A stretch of DNA of 64,000 bases from Gemmatimonadota bacterium (GTDB lineage Bacteria > Gemmatimonadota > Gemmatimonadetes > Longimicrobiales > Gaopeijiaceae). The notes under the pieces were generated by a model. The model was not told where the DNA came from, did no database searches, and worked only from the letters and a program-made list of their open reading frames with translations. The stretch is from assembly GCA_041390105.1 (NCBI GenBank), contig JAWKQO010000002.1:372001-436000 (forward strand), read 5' to 3'. A program made the translations under genes and the position numbers. This document shows, piece after piece, positions 60,012 to 64,000 of this stretch (position 1 is its first letter; each line of letters opens with the position of its first letter).

Positions 60012-60318
60012 TAGGGACGCTCTGCACCAGTGGGGTACCCCGCGTTCGGAGCGCCACGGCCCCGAGCCCAAGGCGGCGCGACGATGGCATAGCCGTCGCT
60101 ACGTCGAGGAGCACCAACGAAGGGGGCGGGGCCGTGCCGCCCGAACCCACGTCCTTGCATGGCTTTCACTCGCAACGTGGCGGGCGCAGGGGGGTCGCAG
60201 GGTTGATGCATCGTCTCTCCTCCTCGCCGTAGCCCTGCTACGACTCGTCGTCGTTCCTTGCCTGAACGCCCGCGAGCCCCCTGCGCGCGGGGTACCCCAC
60301 TGGTGCAGAACGTCCCTA
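60012..60318. repeat. 307-bp intergenic element with 33-bp inverted ends
   Basis: The arms 60012-60044 and 60286-60318 are inverted copies with one mismatch in 33 positions. Each arm contains GGGGTACCCC and ends TA...TA (TAGGGACG on the left, CGTCCCTA on the right). The element fills the whole space between mscS start and corA stop and supplies the corA TAG. The interior has no coding sense. It could be a non-autonomous transposable element with TA target duplication (IS630/mariner-like) or a long RNA stem. Confidence 0.75.
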
Positions 60319-61428
60319 GAGCCATCGCTTTCGTCGGAAGAAGACCAGCATGCCGATCACCACGCTCACCATGACCCCGAGCAGGGCGGGATACCCCCAG
60401 CGCAGGTGCAGCTCGGGCATGTCGTCGAAGTTCATGCCGTAGAGCCCGGCCAGGAAGGAGAGCGGAATGAAGATGCTGGCCATGATGGTCAGCACCTTCA
60501 TCACCTCGTTCATGCGATTGCTCTGGATGGAGAGCTGGAGGTCCATGGCGCCGGTGAGTACGTCACGCATGGTCTCGATGGCGTCGATCACCTGCACCGT
60601 GTGGTCGTAGACGTCCCGCAGGAACGTGCGCGTCTCGCGCTGGATGAGAGGCGACTCATCGCGGTACAGGGTACTCACGGCGTCGCGCAGCGGCCAAACG
60701 GCCCGCCGCAGGATCAGGGCCTCGCGCTTCAGGTGGTGGATGGCTCCCCCGCTGTGGATGCCCGCCTCGTCCAGGAGCCCTTCCTCCAGCACGTCCGCCT
60801 GGTCGGAGATGACCTCCACCACATGGAAGTAGTGGTCGACCACGGCGTCGATGAGCGCATAGGCCAGGTAGTCGGCCCCGCGCGTGCGGATGATGCCCCG
60901 TGCCGACTTGAGACGGTCGCGCACCGGGTCGAAGACGTCTCCGGGCGTCTCCTGGAAGGAGAGCACGTAGTCGGGTCCCAGGATGAGGCTGACCTGTTCG
61001 TCGCTGACCTCCATGGCCTCCGCATCGATGCGCAACATGCGCAGCACGATGAAGAGGTGGCCTTCGTAGGCCTCCGCCTTCGCCCGCTGCGTCGGATGCA
61101 CGATGTCCTCGAGGACCAGCTTGTGGATGCCGAACCGGGTCCCGATGGCCTCGATCAGGGCGGTGTCGTGCAGCCCGTCGACATTGATCCAGGTGATCCC
61201 GGGCTGTGCCACCAGAGCCCGGCAGGCCTCCGCGTCCGGAAGGGTCTTTTCGTCGATGCGGGTCCCATCGAAGTCCAGTGCCGTGATGGTGACCGGCCCC
61301 TCACGGGCCACGCCGGTGTGGACGAGCGTCCCCGGAGCGGCGCCGGGCGCCTTCGCCTTGGCTCGGCCCCGCAAGCGGCGCAGGGCGCGCCGCCGGTTCC
61401 GCTTCGACTTCGGCTTGGAATTGGCCAT
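60316..61428 (-). CDS. corA: CorA-family magnesium/cobalt transporter
   Basis: A 370-residue protein, ATG 61428 with AGGTGGGG upstream. The first 35 residues are Lys/Arg rich (RNRRRALRRLRGRAKAKA), unusual for CorA. The funnel domain follows, then two C-terminal helices. The selectivity motif GMN is in LYGMNFDD, and the C-terminus ends with RRKRWL. It transports Mg2+ or Co2+. mscS lies downstream in the same direction beyond the 307-bp element, so the two may be co-transcribed. Confidence 0.93.
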   Translation of the reverse strand: MANSKPKSKRNRRRALRRLRGRAKAKAPGAAPGTLVHTGVAREGPVTITALDFDGTRIDEKTLPDAEACRALVAQPGITWINVDGLHDTALIEAIGTRFGIHKLVLEDIVHPTQRAKAEAYEGHLFIVLRMLRIDAEAMEVSDEQVSLILGPDYVLSFQETPGDVFDPVRDRLKSARGIIRTRGADYLAYALIDAVVDHYFHVVEVISDQADVLEEGLLDEAGIHSGGAIHHLKREALILRRAVWPLRDAVSTLYRDESPLIQRETRTFLRDVYDHTVQVIDAIETMRDVLTGAMDLQLSIQSNRMNEVMKVLTIMASIFIPLSFLAGLYGMNFDDMPELHLRWGYPALLGVMVSVVIGMLVFFRRKRWL

Positions 61429-61512
61429 GTCCCCACCTTCGTACGAAGGTGCCGGCCTCGCCAGTGCCAGCCGATCTTGACGGCGTCCGCCCCGGCCCCT
61501 ATCCCTTCGGCC

Positions 61513-61611
61513 ATGACTCGGCACGGCAGCTCCGCGACGGCGTCCTGGCGCCACCAGTCCTGGTGGTGGTCACACCCGTGTGTCGCGGAGGAGGTCCTCA
61601 CCGGCCGCTAG
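61513..61611 (+). CDS. trpL: trp operon leader peptide
   Basis: A 32-residue open frame beginning at ATG 61513, ending TAG 61609-61611. It carries four Trp, three of them adjacent (W12, then W17-W18-W19 in SWWWS). It ends 24 bases before a perfect intrinsic terminator and 80 bases before trpE. This is the standard design of a ribosome-mediated attenuator: stalling at the WWW codons when charged tRNA-Trp is low favours read-through. No good Shine-Dalgarno is seen before it, the one weak point. Confidence 0.85.
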   Translation: MTRHGSSATASWRHQSWWWSHPCVAEEVLTGR

Positions 61612-61635
61612 GCCCAGGATCTTCAGGGTCTTCAG

Positions 61636-61674
61636 ACGCCCGCCTCCGCGAAGGAGGCGGGCGTTTTCGTTTTC
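61636..61674 (+). terminator. trp attenuator terminator
   Basis: ACGCCCGCCTCC (61636-61647) pairs with GGAGGCGGGCGT (61653-61664) across loop GCGAA, followed by TTTCGTTTTC. An alternative partner for the left arm exists: CGCGGAGG at 61584-61591 in the leader gene is complementary to CCTCCGCG at 61643-61650. That 8-bp pairing would disrupt the terminator stem and serve as antiterminator when the ribosome stalls at the Trp codons (61561-61569). Confidence 0.82.
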
Positions 61675-61690
61675 AGCGCACGGACGGGAC

Positions 61691-63073
61691 ATGCGATCGT
61701 TCTTCGACATCACCGCGGACCTGGATACGCCGGTGTCCGCGTACCTGAAGCTGAAATCCCTCGAGCCGCGCTTCCTGCTCGAGAGCGTCGAAGGCGGAGA
61801 GCGCATCGCGCGCTTCTCCTTCATCGGGCTGGGCGTCGGCTTGGAGGTCCGGTTGGACGGGGACGGGATCACGGTGGATGGCGAGCGCCGTCCGCTGCCG
61901 TCTGGTCGGAACGAGCTTCTGGCCGAGATCCGGGCCGCCGTGGAGCGCGCTCCCCGGCCCCGACCGGCCCCGCCGGGGGTGCCCTTCACGGGGGGACTGG
62001 TGGGCGCGCTCGGCTTCGGCTTGCACCGCTGGTTCGAGGAGGTGGTCGAACGCGGCCCTGCGCCGGAGCCCCCACGGGGACGGTTCTTCGCGCCGCGTTC
62101 GGTGCTGGTCTTCGACCACATGACGCGGCGCGCCGGCCTGCTGCACGATGGATCCGAGGAGGAGCGCGCGGCCCTGCGGCAGCAGGTGGTGACAGCGCTG
62201 CGGGGAGCGCTTCCGGAGCCGGCGCCCGCCGGCACGCACGAGCCGCCGGTCGGGAGCTTGTCTCCCGACGCCTTCACCGAAGCGGTGCTGCGCGCCAAAC
62301 GGCACATCGAGGCGGGGGACATCTACCAGATCGTGCTGTCCATCGGCTTCAGCGGCCGGACGGATCTGCATCCCTTCGAGGTGTATCGCGCGCTACGCCT
62401 GCTCAATCCTTCGCCCTACCTTTACTACCTGGACTTCGGCGACCTCCAGATCGTGGGCTCCTCGCCCGAGGCACTGGTCACACTCAGCGGCCGCGAGGCC
62501 AGCCTGCGACCGATCGCCGGTACCCGGCCGCGCGCCCCGTCGGAAGCGGAGGACGAAGAGCGCATCCGCGATCTGCTGGCGGACCCCAAAGAGAACGCCG
62601 AGCACGTGATGTTGGTGGACCTGGCGCGCAACGACCTGGGGCGGGTGGCGGTACCGGGCAGCGTGCAGGTCACGCCCTACCGCACCATCGAGCGCTACAG
62701 CCACGTCATCCACATGGTGAGCGGCGTGCGCGGGGTGCTGGCTCCGGGAAGAGATGGTCTCGATCTCTTCGCCGCGGCGTTCCCAGCGGGAACCGTGGTA
62801 GGGGCGCCCAAGATCAGGGCCGGCGAGATCATCCGACAGTTGGAGCCGACGCCACGCGGGTTCTATGCGGGCTCGGTCGGATACTTCGGGGCGGGCGGCA
62901 CGCTCGACCAGGCCATCGCCATCCGCACGCTGGTCTTCGAGAACGGACGCTACACCTATCAGGCGGGCGCCGGCATCGTGGCGGACAGCGATCCCGTCCG
63001 CGAATACCAGGAGGTTCTCGCCAAGAGCGAGGCGCTCAGGTCCGCGCTGGCCTGGGCCCAGGAGGGACTATGA
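61691..63073 (+). CDS. trpE: anthranilate synthase component I
   Basis: A 460-residue chorismate-utilising enzyme. The Trp feedback site LLESx10S is intact in the first 60 residues (LLESVEGGERIARFS), so allosteric inhibition adds to attenuation. Chorismate-binding signatures: GDIYQIVLSIGF, IVGSSPEALV, IAGTRPRAP, HVMLVDLARNDLG and FPAGTVVGAPKIRAGEII. It makes anthranilate from chorismate with TrpG supplying ammonia. Start ATG 61691 has a weak GGACGGG upstream. trpG overlaps its stop by 4 bases. Confidence 0.96.
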   Translation: MRSFFDITADLDTPVSAYLKLKSLEPRFLLESVEGGERIARFSFIGLGVGLEVRLDGDGITVDGERRPLPSGRNELLAEIRAAVERAPRPRPAPPGVPFTGGLVGALGFGLHRWFEEVVERGPAPEPPRGRFFAPRSVLVFDHMTRRAGLLHDGSEEERAALRQQVVTALRGALPEPAPAGTHEPPVGSLSPDAFTEAVLRAKRHIEAGDIYQIVLSIGFSGRTDLHPFEVYRALRLLNPSPYLYYLDFGDLQIVGSSPEALVTLSGREASLRPIAGTRPRAPSEAEDEERIRDLLADPKENAEHVMLVDLARNDLGRVAVPGSVQVTPYRTIERYSHVIHMVSGVRGVLAPGRDGLDLFAAAFPAGTVVGAPKIRAGEIIRQLEPTPRGFYAGSVGYFGAGGTLDQAIAIRTLVFENGRYTYQAGAGIVADSDPVREYQEVLAKSEALRSALAWAQEGL

Positions 63074-63651
63074 CCACGTCGGCGCGCGTGCTGTTGATCG
63101 ACAACTACGATTCCTTCACCTACAACCTCGTGCAGGCCTTCCAGGTCCTGGGCGCCGATGTCGACGTACGCCGCAACGACGAGGTCGGGGTCGACATTCT
63201 CGATCATGCCCGTCCGACCCATCTGGTGATCTCACCCGGGCCGGGCCATCCCGCGGACGCGGGCGCGTCGGTGGACGTGATCCGGGCCGCGGCCGGCCGG
63301 GTCCCGGTGCTGGGCGTTTGTCTGGGACATCAGGCCATCGCGGTTGCACACGGCCTGGAGGTGGGCCGCGCCGGGCGTCTCATGCACGGGAAGACCTCGC
63401 GCGTGTACCACGACCACCGCACCCTGTTCGAGGGGTTGCCCAATCCCTTCGAGGCGGGCCGCTACCACTCGTTGGCCGTGGCCGAGCCGCCGGAAGAGAG
63501 CGGGCTGGTGGTGTCCGCCTACACGTCGGACGGGGAGGTGATGGGGGTGCGACACCGGCAGCTGCCCATCGAAGGGGTCCAGTTCCACCCCGAGAGCATC
63601 CTGACGCCCGAAGGCGGGCGTCTCCTCAAGAACTTCCTGACCCAGCGCTGA
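63070..63651 (+). CDS. trpG: anthranilate synthase component II (glutamine amidotransferase)
   Basis: A 193-residue class I glutamine amidotransferase. The triad is C84 (GVCLGHQAI), H173 and E175 (VQFHPES). The oxyanion stretch SPGPGHP and NYDSFTYNL N-terminus are typical. It overlaps trpE by 4 bases (ATGA) and is followed by trpD with only 19 bases between. It may also serve as PabA in folate synthesis, as in many bacteria. Confidence 0.95.
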   Translation: MTTSARVLLIDNYDSFTYNLVQAFQVLGADVDVRRNDEVGVDILDHARPTHLVISPGPGHPADAGASVDVIRAAAGRVPVLGVCLGHQAIAVAHGLEVGRAGRLMHGKTSRVYHDHRTLFEGLPNPFEAGRYHSLAVAEPPEESGLVVSAYTSDGEVMGVRHRQLPIEGVQFHPESILTPEGGRLLKNFLTQR

Positions 63652-63670
63652 ACAAAGGAGGATCGTTCCG

Positions 63671-64000
63671 ATGGCCGACGTCCTGGACCGGCTGGTGAGG
63701 GGAGAGGATCTCGAACAAGGAGAGGCGAAGGAGCTGCTCGACCGGCTCACCGATCCTCGCACCGACCCTATCTGGTCGGGCGGCGTGCTGGCGGCGCTTC
63801 ATGGCAAGGGAGAGACAGCCGCGGAGGTCCGAGGCTTCGCGGAGGGGCTGCAGGCGCGCGCGCACCGGGTCGCGCTGCCTGCGGACCTGCCTGCCGTCGA
63901 CATCGTGGGGACGGGCGGCGACGGGTCCGGCAGCTACAACCTCTCGACCGGCGCGGCGCTGCTTGTCGCTGCCGCCGGCGTGCCCGTGGTCAAGCATGGC
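63671..64000 (+). CDS. trpD: anthranilate phosphoribosyltransferase, 3' end outside the window
   Basis: 110 residues are visible. ATG 63671 has a perfect AAAGGAGG 9 bases upstream. The N-terminal helical domain with LLDRLTDPRTDPIWSGGVL leads to the PRPP loop DIVGTGGDGSGSYNLSTGAA, the family signature. It couples anthranilate with PRPP in the second step of Trp synthesis. The gene runs off the window, probably followed by further trp genes. Confidence 0.94.
   Translation, partial: MADVLDRLVRGEDLEQGEAKELLDRLTDPRTDPIWSGGVLAALHGKGETAAEVRGFAEGLQARAHRVALPADLPAVDIVGTGGDGSGSYNLSTGAALLVAAAGVPVVKHG

Overview
The window is a GC-rich, densely coded stretch of chromosome from a Gram-negative bacterium with an outer membrane. 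OmpA/Pal, beta-barrel proteins, many lipoproteins and Tat/Sec signals show this. The family mix (DUF4837, DUF1207, VPS10/BNR-repeat exoproteins of about 1000 residues, two degenerate M16 proteins, a DUF402 protein, a lasso-type leader peptide) points to Gemmatimonadota or a close relative. That placement is inference, because no rRNA or tRNA gene was found. No phage, insertion sequence with a transposase, or CRISPR array was found.

Layout. 0-15 kb holds the end of an SGNH-hydrolase gene, an ArsR/SRPBCC pair, a lipoprotein, uvrA, a GT2 glycosyltransferase, gyrA followed by a threonine-dehydratase-like gene, a P1 peptidase, a HAD phosphatase and a DsbA/VKOR oxidative-folding pair. 15-28 kb runs mostly leftward: DUF402, HU-like protein, fadJ-like fusion, a lipoprotein, two M16-like proteins, an M23 peptidase, metG, ricT, accA and an M1 aminopeptidase. 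28-35 kb carries an HPt protein beside a receiver-PIG-L deacetylase fusion, a DUF4097 protein, an MFS transporter, a tandem-repeat intergenic region, OmpA/Pal and a glycosyltransferase. 35-47 kb is an envelope and degradation region: VPS10-like protein, glycosylasparaginase-like enzyme, an orphan lasso-type precursor, an amidohydrolase with a RidA lipoprotein, outer-membrane proteins and a rhomboid protease.

47.8-56.3 kb is a leftward run: DUF4837, dnaE, then a compact cassette of HprK-like kinase, PqqD-like protein, PRMT-like methyltransferase, a short Tat-type peptide with a Met/Phe-rich segment, a cyanophycinase-like S51 peptidase and a lipoprotein. The last five genes overlap one another. 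This cassette looks like a peptide-modification (RiPP-like) system and is the strongest candidate for something undescribed.

56.5-64 kb has a highly acidic 70-residue protein behind a near-consensus promoter, a beta-propeller and an M28 peptidase (apparent CTG start), mscS and corA separated by an intergenic element with 33-bp inverted ends, and the start of a trp operon (trpE-trpG-trpD). The trp operon is preceded by a Trp-rich leader peptide and a terminator, a classic ribosome-mediated attenuator arrangement.

Genes are commonly linked by 4-base start/stop overlaps, so translational coupling is widespread. Several intergenic hairpins are good intrinsic terminators and help set transcription-unit borders.
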